Source: Trichostrongylus colubriformis (lineage: Eukaryota; Nematoda; Chromadorea; Rhabditida; Trichostrongylidae). From it: 64,000 nucleotides of DNA. The translations under genes and the position numbers were made by a program. Each line of letters starts with the position of its first letter. Position 1 is the first letter of the stretch. The notes under the pieces were generated by a model. The model had not been told where the DNA came from. It saw only the letters and a program-made list of their open reading frames with translations, and did not search any database. The stretch spans positions 29,392,716-29,456,715 of the forward strand of contig OZ022258.1 in assembly GCA_963978905.1 (NCBI GenBank). Direction: 5' to 3'. Shown here in pieces: positions 1 through 12,179 of the stretch.

Positions 1-995
1 TATATAGTCGTGGACGTTTTTATTACATCTCAGCTTATAAAAAAAGGTCAAGCAATCATGGTGAAGAAGGACATTCAGCAAATAAACTAAATGCTAGACA
101 CATAAACTACGCAAGGCTTTGTTTAACAGAAGTGAGGTTGATTTGATTGGACACATGCTTTATTTCTAATATATCCATAAGCCTGATACTTATCATTTTA
201 GTGTGATGTTATGAAAAAAAGAGGATGTGAGATTCCATGTACAGCTCCTTTTTGATACAACAGTTTTCGCTACGCGATGTACCTCGCGCGTCACACGACA
301 TTGGTAATTTTGTCGAATCCACACCCTTCCACACGTTCACTGGTGCCACTCATTCGTCACAAAAATCAAAGAGCGTACTATGTGATGATAAGGTTCACCA
401 TCCGTTTCCGAACCTTAAGTACATTATGATAGCTGTCTGAGGGGCCGTGTTTTGTAAAAAATATTGCAATCGTCGTCATTTACAAAATTAACCACTCCGT
501 GATCGGTTAAGTTCAAACGGCAGTGCTCTTACCAAGACCCAACATATTGCATGCCATCCCAGTGTGCCGACATCTCCAGACGTCAGCACACCCCAGAATG
601 ACGGCGAGAGTACAAAATAGGTGTTTATATAAGCAGAAGGTGCTATCACTACGACAACATAGCCGCACAGTGATACCCCAACACCCATCGGTCTCTCCCA
701 ACACAGAGCGGTTGTTTTGCTCTTTCACTCCATAATCACAATCACTAACTTGCGGACGGACAGACATACATACCGACATACAAACCGACATACAAACTGA
801 CAAACAAAGTAAATGGTTTATATAATAGAGGGATAGCTTGTGGTTGGATAGTCTAGGAATCGTTTTAATTCACTTTTTTAATTAGAGGTTTACGAATAGT
901 CGTTATTGTGAGAGCTGTGTAAGAGACCTCATGTAACCGCGAGATCGCATTACAGATAGCCTTTTATGATGATCCTATCCTTACATATCCTATAC
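1..995. other. no gene recognised; short tandem repeat near 757-806
   Basis: I see no convincing exon chain here. At about 757-806 there is a short array of acatacaaaccg-like 8-12 bp repeats, giving a repetitive Met-Ser-Val-Cys frame on the minus strand that is not a credible protein. The rest looks like unique or strongly decayed intergenic DNA. Confidence 0.4.
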
Positions 996-1361
996 ATATA
1001 TATAAAGCAGGAGTTTGGTGTGTTTGTGTGTGTGTGCGTGTGTGTGTCCGTCCGTCTGTTACATGCACTCTCAGTTCAACCAGATGTTTGTCGTGTTTGT
1101 GTCATCTGTTTGTCACGTTGCACTTTCAGTTCAAACATGGAGAGGTTGGGCAAGTAAGGAGTGTGTAGGGGTTGACCAAAGTGCACGAGGATCATAACAC
1201 GAAGATCATAAGAACTAAGCCTAGCCCCGCCCACCGTGAGCGGGGCTTGCGCAGAAACCGTACACTATATATAAACCAGAAGTTTGGTGTGTTTATCTGT
1301 GTGTGTGTGCGTGTGTGTGTGTGTGTCTGTCTGTCTGTCTGTCTGTCCGCACACCGCATAA
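996..1361 (+). repeat. two copies of a TATATA/(GT)n microsatellite-headed repeat
   Basis: Near 996 and 1266 the sequence runs tatatataaa, then cag(g/a)agtttggtgtgttt, then a (GT)n stretch passing into TGTC/TCTG repeats. The same head occurs near 1668 and 2879. It resembles the head of the minisatellite-bearing elements at 1665, 9357, 43352 (reverse) and 59291, which suggests one non-autonomous family. Confidence 0.5.
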
Positions 1362-1664
1362 TGCATTCTTAACTGATCTGCAGCCTGGAGAGGTCGGGCA
1401 AGTTGGAATCGGGTAGGGGCTGACCCAAGCGTACAGAGCACATAAAAACTGAGCCTAGCTCTGCCCACTGTGGACGGGGCTTGCGCGGAAACTGCCTGTG
1501 TTCGAATTCAAGTCCACGCTCAGTTACCAAAAATCAGGCAAGCAAGGAATGGGCTGTAGAGGTCGGGCAAGTTAGGGATGGGTTCGGGTAAGCCAAAATA
1601 CGGGGCACATGAGAGGCAAGTTAGGAATGGAATCAAAACCATCCTATTCCTATCATCATCATAC

Positions 1665-2330
1665 TCTATATATCAAGCAGAAGTTTGGTGTGTTTGTTTG
1701 TCTGTCTGTGTGTGTGTGTGTCTGTCTGTCCGCTCACCGCTTAATTTCTATCTCGCGTCGCAGCAAAGTTGGGATCCTGAATTTTTAAGGTAATGTAGGG
1801 GTGTTAAGGGGACATTAATGGTGAGGGAACGGAAGTGATAGCAACTGATGAGGGCTGATAAGGAGCCCCGAAAGGCGAATGGCGGGAAATTCATACCTCC
1901 CTCGCAGCAGAGCTGGGACCCTGAATTTTTAAGGTAATGTAGGGGTGGTAAGGAGACGTTAATGGTGAGGGAACGGAAGTGATAGCAACTGATGAGGGCT
2001 GATAAGGAGCCCCGAAAGGCGAATGGCGGGAAATTCATATCTCGCGTCGCAGCAAAGCTGGGATCCTGAATTTTTAAGGTAATGTAGGGGTGGTAAGGGG
2101 ACGTTATTGGTGAAGGAACGGAAGTGATAGCAACTGATAAGGGCTGATAAGGAGCCTCGAAAGGCAAATGGTGGGAAATTCATATCTCTCGCAGCAAAGC
2201 TGAGATCCTGAATTTTTAAGGTAATGTAGGGGTGGTAAGGGAACATAAATGGTGAGGGAACGGATGTGATAGCAACTGATAAGGGCTGATAAGGAGCCTC
2301 GAAAGGCGAATGGCAGCCGTGTTGTGATGG
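1665..2330 (+). mobile_element. microsatellite plus minisatellite element, locus 1
   Basis: A TATATA head and (TG)n/(TCTG)n tract are followed by tctcgcgtcgcagcaaag and about four tandem copies of a 130-140 bp unit (gggatcctgaatttttaagg ... ggtaatgtaggggtggtaag ... gataaggagcc(c/t)cgaaaggcga). Related loci in this window are 9357-10440, 42560-43352 (opposite strand) and 59291-60425. No coding capacity is seen. The organisation resembles non-autonomous elements with internal minisatellites (DINE-1-like Helitrons), but no Helitron end was identified here. Confidence 0.6.
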
Positions 2331-2635
2331 GCCGGTAAGGAAAGGAGGCATTACCTAGGGATACACCGAGGGTACCCATGTCACTCCCACGGTCCAGCGT
2401 CTAGAGGTCGGCGCCGAACTGGGCCACCGCCCTTCGCGAGTTGTCCGAATGGTGGCGTGTCCTGCCGTCTGGGCTCTCCCAGATTTGCCTAAGCCTTTTA
2501 AGGGGAGGAGCTTTGGCAGCGTGTTTTACCTGTCTTTATCTGTTTGCAATCCGCCGCGCAACCTGACCTGACCTCACCAATCGGAACACTTGCACTCCAC
2601 CCCATTGTTATGATGTCTCAACAGAACTGCTGTCT
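2331..2635. other. spacer between repeats, nothing recognised
   Basis: This GC-richer spacer sits between the minisatellite element and resumed satellite-like sequence. It has no open reading frame or recognised motif and could be part of an unidentified transposon. Confidence 0.3.
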
Positions 2636-3432
2636 GGAAAGGTCGGGCATGTTAGAATTGGGTAGATGCTGACCTAAACGCACAGAGCACATAAGAATTA
2701 AGCCTAGCTCCGCCCACTGTGAGCAGGGCTTGCGCGGAAACTGGCGGTGTTCAAATTTAAGTGCACGCTCAGGTTCCAAAAATCAGGCAGGCTAGGAATG
2801 GACCTGTAGAGGTCGGGCAAGTTAGGGATGGGTTGGAGTAAGCCAAAATGTACGGAGCACATGAGAGGCAAGCTAAAACCAGAAGTTTGGTGTGTTTGTG
2901 TGTGTGTGTGTGCATGTGTCCATTTTTGTCACATGATCTACTCTCAACTCAATGGCAACGTGGAGAGGTCGGGCAAGTTGGGGATGGGTAGGGGTTGACC
3001 AAAGTGTGCGGAGCTCATTAAGGACTAAGCCTAGCTCCGCCCACCGTGAGCGGGACTTGCGCGGAAATGGTTGAAAAAATCGGCTAAATCAAGAGTGGGC
3101 CTGTAGGGATCGGGCAAGTTAAGACTCGGTAAGGCCTCATCTCAACTGTATCCTGGAGGGTCGCGCGAGTTAGGAGTGGGGAGGGGCTGACCTGAGCGTA
3201 CAGAGCATGTAAGAACCAAGCCTAGCCCCGCCCACCATGGGCGGGTCTTGCGCCGAAATCGATGAATAAACGAATTTAGGTCCTCGCTCAGATGTTGGAA
3301 ATCGGGCAGGTTAGGAAAGAGTCTGTTGAAGTCGCGCAGGTAAGGACTGGGGAGGGACTGACCAAAGTAAAGGGAACACACAACAAGCAAATAAGGCACG
3401 GGCCTGTGGAGGTCGGGCAGGTTAGTATTGGG

Positions 3433-3662
3433 GGGTGTATATCACTAGGACAAAACCGTCGCGTGGCCGTGTTCGGCACGCGACGGGATGGTGCGAGCCA
3501 TGCGCGCCGTATTAGTTGAGTCCTGAAGCGATTACGCATAGAATGAGGCGTAGAGCACTGTCATCGCTTCAAGACCCATCCAATACGGCGCGCATAGCTC
3601 GCACCAACCCGTCGCGTGCCGAACACGGCCACGCGACGGTTTTGTCCTAGTGATATACACCC
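3433..3662. mobile_element. MULE-like MITE with ~81-bp terminal inverted repeats
   Basis: The 230-bp element starts GGGTGTATATCAC and ends with its inverse. The two arms (about 81 bp each) match with two mismatches by my alignment. It is flanked by a perfect 9-bp direct repeat AGTATTGGG at 3424-3432 and 3663-3671, and related satellite units show the uninterrupted site. Long terminal inverted repeats plus a 9-bp target duplication fit the Mutator-like superfamily. It encodes no protein, so it must depend on a transposase from elsewhere. Confidence 0.85.
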
Positions 3663-4975
3663 AGTATTGGGTAGGGACCAAGTGTACGGACCACATGAGT
3701 TCTAAGCCTAACTCCGCCCACCATGGGGGGGGGGGGCTGCGCCGAAACCGATGGGTGCTCCAATTAAAGTTCTCGCCTGGGTTCCGAAAATCGGGACGGT
3801 CGGGAATGGGACTGCTCAGGTCGTGGGAGTAAAGAGTGGGTAGAGACTGACCAGATTGTAGGGAGCACACAAGGAGCAGAGCGGGCCTGTAGAAGTTGGG
3901 CAAGTTAGGTTAGCGTAGGGGCAAACACAAGTGTACGGAGCACATAAGTTCTAAGCCTACCTCCGCCCACCATGGGCTGGGCTTGCGCCGAAATCGATGA
4001 ATAAACGAATTTAGGTCCTCGCTTAAGTGCAGAAAATCGGGCAAGTTAGGAAAGGGTTGTTGAAGTCGTGCGGGTAAGGACTGGATAGGGACAGACCAAA
4101 ATGTAGGGAGCACATAAGAAGCAAATCAGGAACGGGCCTGTAGAGGTAGGGCAAGTTAGGATAGCGTAGAGGAAAACATAAGTGTACGGAGCACATAAGT
4201 TCTAAGCCTAGCTCCGCCCACCATGGGCTGGGCTTGCGCCGAAATCGATGTGCACAAACTAAGTCCTCGCCTGTGTGCCAAAAATCGGGAAGGTCAGGAA
4301 TGGGACTGCTGAGGTCGTGCAAGTAAGGACTGGGTAGGAACAGACGAAAGTGTGGGAGCAACAAGAAGCAAGTTAGGAACGGGCCTGTAGAGGTAGGGTA
4401 AGTTAGGATAGCATAGGGGCAAACACAAGTGTACGGAGCACATAAATTCTAAGCCTACCTCCGCCCACCATGGGCTGGTCTCGCGCCGAAATCGATGAAT
4501 AAACGAATTCAGGTCTTCGCTCAAGTGCTGAAAATCGGGCAAGTTAGGAAAGGGTCTGTTGAATCGCACATGTAAGGACTGGGGAGGGACTGACCAAAGT
4601 GAATGGCGCACACAACAAGCAAATAAGGCACGGGCCTGTGGAGGTCGGGCAGGTTAGGATTGGGTAGGGGTCATGTGTACGGAGCATATAAGTTTTAAGC
4701 TTAGCTCCGCCCACCATGGGCGGGGCCTGCGCTAAAACCGATGGGTACTCAAATTTATTCCGAAAATCGGGAAGGTCAGGTATGGGACTGCTCAGGTCGT
4801 GCGGGTAAGACATAGGGACATATCAAAATGTAGGGAGCACACAAGAAGCAAATTAGGTACGGGTGTGTGGAGGCGGGCAGGATAGGATTGAGTAGGAGTC
4901 AACCCACCAAACTTATGTACTCTGTACACGTCAGCCCCCTGTGTATAGAGCACATAAGTTCTAACCCTAGCCCTT

Positions 4976-5572
4976 CCATAATTGCAATATTGGTACCACA
5001 CTCACAAAGTGACTGTTTGTTCTCGCTTACCATTGGGGAGTGGTGTGTTATTATCAGGTGTATCTCTCGGCAGTCAGTTAAGGTCAATGTTTCTTATAGA
5101 ACTGATACATGCACGTCCTCTCCAAACTTTTAATCCTCAAAAGTCAACTACTACGGAGCGCCTCAGCGCTCACGATGAGACACCTCCAACTGCTGCCGCT
5201 CTGCGATTGTGCCTTACACACTTGGATCAACGATGGGAAGGGGGTCTTCTTACTTGGATTTTTTGACCGTTTCGATCCATCTTCCTTACCTTGGTACTAC
5301 TAAGTGCTTCAATTCTATTTTTGTGTTCGGATCGGATCCTGCCTTTCTTTTAAGGGGTTTTGCCTTCAGTGGGAAAGAGGTTACAGATGGGTGTGGTGTC
5401 TCCTATTTCAACCAAAGCCGATGATCGTTGGAGGTTTGCTTACAATATATACAAGCCGCATATTATCCGTTCCCTGCTGCTATGTGCGCTCCCTATACAC
5501 AGGGCCTATTCCTGCTGCAATGCGCGCGAAGCACTTATACTGTACTGCGAGGTGATACTTGATGCGAAAGTC
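4976..5572. other. no gene recognised
   Basis: Only short overlapping frames on both strands, no exon-intron pattern, and no repeat that I could match elsewhere in the window. Confidence 0.3.
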
Positions 5573-5740
5573 GGCTCGCCGCGCTAGCGGCGAGCCGAGA
5601 GTCGCTCCTCACTACAGAGCAGAAAGCCCCAAAGCCACCCTGCCGGGGCGGCGAAGCCGCCCCTACGAGGATTGGCCGGCGAAGCCGGCCAATCCGAGTC
5701 CAGGAGGGTTGGCCGGCGTCAGCCGGCCAACCCGACTGGT
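5573..5740 (+). mobile_element. Helitron-like 3' end with four successive hairpins
   Basis: Four strong GC hairpins follow one another: GGCTCGCCG/CGGCGAGCC (5573-5596), GGGGCGGC/GCCGCCCC (5645-5663), TTGGCCGGC/GCCGGCCAA (5672-5692) and the same stem with a GTCA loop (5709-5730). The last is followed after 5 nt by CTGG and then T (5736-5740). Helitrons end in a short hairpin, a few bases, then CTRR, and insert before T. Similar hairpin-CTGG-T ends lie at 51663-51693 and 60613-60682, sharing the final gaCTGGt. The 5' end was not found. Confidence 0.5.
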
Positions 5741-6187
5741 ATATATACATAGTACGAACACAACATCAATGCAGCTACTATACTAGGCTGCAACCTTGTT
5801 CCTACTGTTTGATCACTATTTCATTCTTAGTTTAATTAGCTATGAGTCACCTACTGACGAGTAGTAGCCGTATGTCCATATCTTGAAGTTGTATCCTGAG
5901 ATTTTTCAGAGCGGGTCAATCACTCCTATTCATGCAGACATGATTTTGGATTCATTTCCTAATGATCTCCTCGAGGAAGTATTGTTAGGGAATGGGGGTA
6001 CATTGCATGAGTGAGTAAAACCTTTTGCATTGGAGGTTTTTTTGACCAGTAGTGTAAAGTTGCGTTTGTGGCTCGGGTGAAATTGAGTTAGGAGAGCTGT
6101 TCAAATAAGTTTTTTTTGCTGGTTTTTGATTATTTTGATATCCCTTTTGGTGGTAATGTTATGGAATCAAGAAATCATAAAGGGTGA
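5741..6187. other. no gene; part of a dispersed ~100-bp repeat at 6034-6129
   Basis: The stretch 6034-6129 (ttgaccagtagtgtaaagtt ... ttttttgctgg) recurs diverged at 44401-44500. Nothing else is recognised. Confidence 0.45.
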
Positions 6188-6416
6188 AATAAAGTCGGGG
6201 GGGGGGGGGGGGAGACGTAAGATTCTCACCTACGTTAAAGCTTCTTTCCCTCCCTAGGTTTAGGCTAAAGCAGATGAGACCCATGGTTGGACAGATGCTC
6301 TTCCATGTGGGAGATATCCAGTCTAGCCTAAGCCTAGGGAGGCAACAGAGCTTCGACGTCGACGCAAAGTTGCTTCCCCCCCCCCCAACACCCACCACCC
6401 ATCCCGACTTTATTTG
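6188..6416. mobile_element. MITE-like inverted-repeat element with G/C homopolymer arms
   Basis: The element begins aaataaagtcggg and ends with the inverse cccgactttattt. Inside, poly-G and poly-C tracts flank two inverted segments carrying ccctccctaggtttaggcta and its inverse. Related partial copies are at 25612-25800 and about 40700-40775. No coding frame is present. I could not assign a superfamily because the target duplication is not clear. Confidence 0.55.
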
Positions 6417-7689
6417 TCCCATCATATGATTTCAGTACACTCAGAAATGTTGGAAGTTTTCAACATAATGGATTTCGTTCGTACATTAATGGTGGATCGG
6501 TGCATTCTACTAATTTTTGATTTGCCCTCTGACTCTAGGTTATGTTTCATGTTTAGCAGTTTAGTGGGACCACTTTGCGTCTTCTATCTCGAAACTTTCT
6601 CGGAATTTTCGAAATTGTAAAGTTCATACTCACTTGTTAGGTGGAGGTTTTCTTGCTAGGACCGCTTATTGGGTAGTATAGTGTCTTTACAATGGAAGTT
6701 GGGAACTATTCGTAACGTTGGCGCTAAAGTTTTGACGTGATCACCAGATGTTTGCGGGCTCGGTTTGTTGTCAGTATTGCTTACAGTTGTTGCGTCAGTG
6801 CCCCAGGGACCTCTACACGTATAACTCTTCCATCCCGTTTTGGAAATGATAGAAATCTCACCCCAGGCATAATGCGAGGGTGCGGTATCCAAGTAATTCG
6901 GCGATTCAATGTGTTCCAAAACAGGCTTACAAAAAATAGGTGGCGCAATTCCTTGGTGAGCGGGACTTCATTGTGAATCCAGGGATATGTGGTCCAAATT
7001 TCGTGGAAAAGAAGAGATTGGTCATGAGGAAGCTTTGTAAAAAATCGCGGCGTGAGCGGCGTTTCTCATCACCTAAGCCCAATAATTTTGCGCGCCTCTG
7101 GGCTCCGCGCGGCAAAGGTGGACATTTCTTGGATAATGAGGCTTTGTGTTCAGGGAAATCTGGAGGTAAGGAAGATCGTAATCCGAATTTAATCCTCCCG
7201 CACGCTGTGCCTAGGACGGTAATTTTATCATTTTGAGAGCGGGATGGGAGACTTATTTACGTAAAGGTCTCTCGGGTATCAAAGGTTCAAATCCACTAAG
7301 ATGCAGCTAAATCTGGGATTTCTCACCATTGACCAGCCCTTCATTATCAGATGGGGAAATGAGTCAGTCAGCGCTTAGTTGAAGAAAAGCAAATAGGATA
7401 GAATCCTAGAAGTGGAAATGCGAAATTCGCAGATTTCGTATGCACAGTCATACATGTGTGTATGCGTAGTTTTTTCTTTTTATTCAGTTTCTATTCGTTT
7501 TCTTTCAAATCTTTTTTTTTGATATCCTGCATAGACCACACTGATGAGCCCTACTATTGCATTTTCATTGGCTGTCTGTGGTTGAGAGGGCGAAACAGCC
7601 TTTTCGTTATTCCACCTTACTATTACTTTGTTTCATGTTCATGCTTATATTCGAGTTTTTTTTTGGTAATTTTCCACTTATTCGGGGAG
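6417..7689. other. no gene recognised
   Basis: Short frames occur on both strands. Donor-like gtaag and acceptor-like motifs are present, but I could not build an in-phase exon chain. Confidence 0.3.
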
Positions 7690-8060
7690 CGTGCAATCAT
7701 CGAATGGTGCTTGTGCAATAAGAATTGCAACTTGGAACTCTGTAGGGAACGACATTTGTCATCCACAGGTAAAAGACTAGAAAGGTGTACTGATATGTAC
7801 ATAAATATTGAGTCGTAACTCTAGCTAGCTAACTGCCGGAATACAATCACCTTTCCCTTCTTCACCCCTTGTATGCGACCCACACTGACCCACATGACTG
7901 GCATTTTTTGGTACCTTTCCATTTATTTCACACATGAAGTGGGGAGGGAGCCTTCCACAACAGGCGGAGCGTGCAAATTGCTTATTGCTTGCGCAATAAG
8001 AACTGCAACTCAGAACTCTGTGTAGGGGACGACATTTGTCATCCCCAAGTAAAAGAATAA
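7690..8060 (+). repeat. tandem pair of ~95-bp repeats about 270 bp apart
   Basis: The segment at about 7690-7785 (gtgcaataagaattgcaact ... cgacatttgtcatcc) recurs at about 7965-8060 with substitutions. Part of the spacer (caatcacctttc ... cccttgtatg) also resembles 21735-21785. This is a decayed local duplication without coding signal. Confidence 0.5.
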
Positions 8061-8248
8061 AACGGCAATCTTTTAGAAATGACCCTTATCCTTCCCCATA
8101 TACAATATGAATAGTACGTCACTATGCAATGTGCATAATATTCACACAAGGTCTCTTCAATATTTATTTTGTGGAAGAGGTGTGAGACGATACTGATTAA
8201 CATAAGTCCTCCATTCAACAATATCCATCAACAATTTCCCATTCTCGG

Positions 8249-11200
8249 TTAATTTCTTGTGAAGGTGCCATGCAAATATGAAAAGCATGCCAAGACTAGT
8301 GCAAGTACTAGTCCCATGACAGGTACCAACCATGACGGAGTTAGCCTCGTGAGATTCCTGCTGTTCATCCAAGAATCCCATTCTGTGATTTGTGGGACAG
8401 CATCGGGTGAATATTTCGGCGTCTCGTCCTAAAACAAATGTGTGAATTGCAGAGGTAAACATCAGTAATTCACACTAGCATTAGAAAACGGACATCCTCA
8501 CCGGTGCTATGAGCTTGATATCGCTGTCCAGTGCGGTTTGAATCTCATGCGAGTGAACGACTTCTATCCCGATCACCAACCATTTTCCTTTTGGCACTAC
8601 GACAGTAAACACTGGTTTGGGAAGGAGTAGCGGCATAGACGAAGCATCGTGAGACCTCATCTCCATTCGCTTTTCTTTTGTCGCGATGATCATCGAGCGT
8701 ACCAACGGACGCACTAGTGTGAACTGTAACGTAAAAAACTTTTTGATTGTTCATGAAAAAAACATATCAACAGCAAATTACCGTACATGCTCCATTGCCG
8801 AATCATGTTGGATGAAGAGGCAGCCATCTCGGTGTGTTAGTGGTAGACCACATCCGGCCCTTTGTTCACGCAGCCTACACAACTCTACTGATGACACGTG
8901 GCGGCACGAGCCTTCGACGGTTCTCAAAGCAGCTAATGTTGTGCTGCCTTGCTTTTTGCTGACCGCATAGAGTCCTCCGACATCGTGCATCCAATACGAG
9001 TTCAAGTTCTGCGAGAACTGTCCCAGCGGCTCCACACGGACCAAATTACTGACTTCCGAAACTGTCGTTGTCGGATAACAGATCTAAAATCGTCACACAT
9101 TTATTTTTTACACTCAGCATGAAACCCACATGTACTCACCTTGATTTCCATTACTTTACTGTTCATTCCGATTACTGTGGCTTTTATTGCGTTCCTTGCA
9201 CCACTACCATACCGTGCTATCAGTGACTCGTTGAAGCGCTTGCCCATTAGACGTTGAGCTGCCGATACAAGGCTGTGATTGCTAGATGCCTCCATGAGCT
9301 CTTCTGCCACTCTATTGAAGCTAAACAGCTGATCGAGCGTGTCACGCACCATCCTACTATATATAATTCGCTTAGTATGTCTGTGTGTGTGTGTGTGTGT
9401 TTGTCCGTCTGTCACGAAATTCATATCTCGCGTCGCAGTTAAGCTGGGACCATGAATTTTACAAGTGATGTAGGGGGTGGCAAGGGGACACTAATGGTGG
9501 TGGACCGAAAGTGATAGCAACTGATAAGGGCTGATAAGGAGCCTCGGAAGACAAATGTCGCCAAATCCATTTCGCCTTTCACGTTGATCCAAGACCACTG
9601 ACACTCACAGATGTTAAGCAGGGTGAGCCGGGGACATTAATGGTGGGTGACCCGCATTGATAACGGTTGATAAGATTCGATAAGGAGCGTAAAAAGGCTA
9701 GAGACGTCGAATCCGTTTCGCTTTTCGCATTGGTCCTAGAGCGCTCATACTCACAAGTCTCTTGCGGAGTGGGACGGGGACATTGACTGTGGGTGATCCA
9801 GCTTGATAATGGTTGATAAGATTCGATAAGGAGCTCAAAAAGGCTTGAGTCGTCGAATCCGTTTAGCTTTTCGCATTGATCCGAGGGCGTTATTACTCAC
9901 AGGTGTTTTGCGGAGTGGGACGGGGACTTTGATGGTGGGTGATCCACACTGATAACGGTTGATAAGATTCGATAATGAGCGTAAAACGGCCAGAGTCGTC
10001 GAATCAATTTCGCCTTTCGCGTTGATCCAGGAGCGCTGACACTCATGGGTGTTGAGCAGGGTGGGACGGGGACACTAATAGTGGGTGATCCAAACTGATA
10101 ATGGTTGATAAGATTCGATAAGGGGCGTAAAAAGGCTGGAGTCGTCAAATTCGTTTCACCTTTCGCGTTGATCCAGGAGCGCTGACACTCATGGGTGTTG
10201 AGCAGGGTGGGACGGGGACATTAATAGTGGGTGATCCAAACTGATAGTGGTTGATAAGATTCGATTAGGAGCGTGAGAAAGGGAAATGTCACCGAGGCCG
10301 GCTTGCTTCTACGGCTATCAGTGGAATGTTCATATTCGCAGGTATTGTAGGGTACGGGTACCTCAATGGTGCTGTTGGGTACAGGAGCCTCAGTGAAACT
10401 GATAACGGCTTACATTGACTGATAAGAACCGTTAGGAATTGGATGGGATGAAATCCTTGCTAATATTGTACGACCGCTTTAGCAAAAGCGTCTGATGCGC
10501 AGTGGCATTGGGTGAACATATTTTGTTTATGTTCTGATATCACTGACCGATGTATCGGCCGCTGAATTCCTGGCATTCCAAAAAATGGTGCGTTTCTCTT
10601 GATAATGCGATCTCCATTGATAATCATGATATAACCTATTTTGTGATAGCAAAGCAAGCGGTTCACTCGGAATCATTTTCTAATGCGGTACTTGCAGCAA
10701 CACTGGGTATCGACCGCTAGACTATGTAAAATTTCAAGTAGTGAATCATGTTTACGAAAACGATAAACATCGATAAGCGGGATATGGCCTACCATCAATG
10801 TGTACGAATTAGATTCTCAGCAAGTGATCTATTTGTTACCAATCGATGCAATCGAATACAAAACTATCGATTTCCAAACTACCCAAACTCCCAATGATGA
10901 CCAGTTGGCTGGCGCACACTACTGCGCGCGATTCATGTGGATTATGTGCAATGCAAAATGGGTTCCATGCAAAGCGATTGAAGTATACCGATACCGAAAT
11001 GCTTTTTTATCACGCCATCTTCTCTGCTTTTTTGCAATTCAATAGCTCAGCTGAAAGCAGAGGGAAGGAAATTCGCTGTGGTCGGGCCGAACACACCCAT
11101 TTTGCACAACATCGCCATGAATCGCGCGCAGTAATCTGCGCAAGCCAACTGGTCGAGTATAACTGTTGCTTCACTAATGCAAACACGGATCCAAATCGTA

Positions 11201-12179
11201 TGCTGGAATCGTTCGATTGTGTTTACAAAACTTGCAGCAATTGCCCCCCACTACACATCCACTTACCTTGAAGTTTCGATGGTCAAATCACTGATAATTT
11301 TTGCAAGCTCATTCATTAGTTCATTCACATCGTCTTTTTCTTCCTAAACCATTACATGATTTGACGAATTAACACGAGTATAAAACACGCAGCAGTATAA
11401 AATTCGTAGTTGCAAACCTCGTCCAATTGTTTGAATTGTTGGTTCTGGACAAAACTCGTGATTGCTTTGAACATCAGACTACCAAGTCCCATTCCGATAC
11501 CAAGTGCCACGACTCCGGCAAACGGAAAGAACTGTACTCCCGTCGACCTTGGAGTGCTCATTGTTCAACAGATTTATAATCTAACATGACACTATGTGCA
11601 AGAGTAGTGCTTACTTGTAGATGGGCGTGGAGGCCAGGCGCTTTTCAAAAAGTTCCTTCATGTCGGCTTTGTGTGTGGCCAATGCAGTTGCTTTCATTCC
11701 CTTGTACACCTTAACACACTTTTGCGCTTCTATGCATTGCGACTAATGCGATAAGACATGTGTACTAACCGTGTATCGAAGTGTCGTATTGAGCAGCGTG
11801 GTATTGCCAGAGCTCAGCAAATCACTTTCAATAGGTTTGATCGCCGCCACAAACACGTCACCATCGACGTAGGCCGTATAATCTGAAATAATAATTTCAC
11901 TGCTGTTGAACAACGAATCCACTCAACGCAACGAGACACCGTGTGTACGTCTCTCCTACCCATCAGTACTATGCCGCATTCGCTTTTCTCGTCCGCTACC
12001 TCGCCCACTCCTTCCGCATGGAGCCCGTTACGTAGCAGTTCTTCACGGAGCCCACTATCAAGTTGAGGAGGAATATGAGGTATAACGTCCGGCACATACA
12101 TTCCATAGGTGGCATTACCATGATTTGTGCACATGAGCACCAATAGTGATAATGCTTTGTAGAATTGCACGGACTGCAT
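8249..12179 (-). CDS. type I membrane glycoprotein with class I fusion-protein-like architecture (9 exons)
   Basis: Predicted exons on the minus strand: 12179-11960, 11882-11770, 11709-11615, 11556-11418, 11343-11267, 9353-9140, 9083-8787, 8723-8502 and 8428-8249 (stop TAA). Phases agree at all eight junctions, giving about 518 residues. A TTTACAG just upstream of the start could be a trans-splice site. An N-terminal hydrophobic signal peptide is followed by an ectodomain with several N-x-S/T sites. At about residues 150-172 there is a Phe/Gly/Ala-rich hydrophobic segment (FFPFAGVVALGIG), then a helical, Glu/Leu-rich region, a Cys-bearing region, a C-terminal membrane span (about 492-511) and a 7-residue tail. 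This order is that of class I viral fusion glycoproteins, but no specific family is recognised and the resemblance is architectural. No clear furin site is seen. The seventh donor (gtacgg) is weak. Intron 5 contains the repeats at 9357-11150. A host membrane protein remains possible. Confidence 0.65.
9357..10440 (+). mobile_element. microsatellite plus minisatellite element, locus 2, inside an intron
   Basis: The head ctatatataattcgc, a (TG)n tract and gaaattcatatctcgcgtcg are followed by about seven tandem units of about 140-145 bp (gttgataagattcgataagg ... gcgttgatcc ... gctgacactca ... gtgggacggggac). It sits in the large intron 5 of the minus-strand glycoprotein gene, and its first bases abut the acceptor of exon 6. 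The head matches locus 59291 and the reversed locus 42560-43352. Confidence 0.65.
10441..10900. other. intronic sequence, nothing recognised
   Basis: Lies within the large intron of the minus-strand glycoprotein gene. No repeat or frame of note. Confidence 0.35.
10905..11150. repeat. inverted pair of a dispersed repeat (ccagttggctggcgcacact family)
   Basis: A forward copy begins at about 10905 and an inverted copy ends at about 11150. Both carry ccagttggc, actactgcgcgcgattcatg-like and caaaatgggt blocks. A further forward copy is at 55048-55150, and the outer parts of the palindrome at 50609-51211 are related. This suggests a foldback/MITE family. All of it lies in intron 5 of the glycoprotein gene. 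Confidence 0.55.

Larger units (their letters stand above)
1130..4975. repeat. diverged satellite-like array, unit roughly 250-280 bp
   Basis: The same blocks recur in the same order: an aggtcgggcaagttagg block, a gggtaggggctgaccaaa block, a tacggagcacataag block, and ctaagcctagctccgccc followed by an imperfect CCGCCCACC/GGGCGGGGC hairpin and ttgcgc(g/c)gaaa. Copies are most regular from about 2950 to 4960. They are diverged from one another and interrupted by other insertions at 1665-2330 and 3433-3662. The long minus-strand frames here are by-products of the repeat, not genes. Whether this is a true satellite or nested copies of one transposon cannot be decided by eye. Confidence 0.65.

Noticed and set aside
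3142..4813. Series of 70-140 codon minus-strand frames with similar sequence
   Set aside because: They follow the satellite-like repeats and carry no start or splice signals; not genes.
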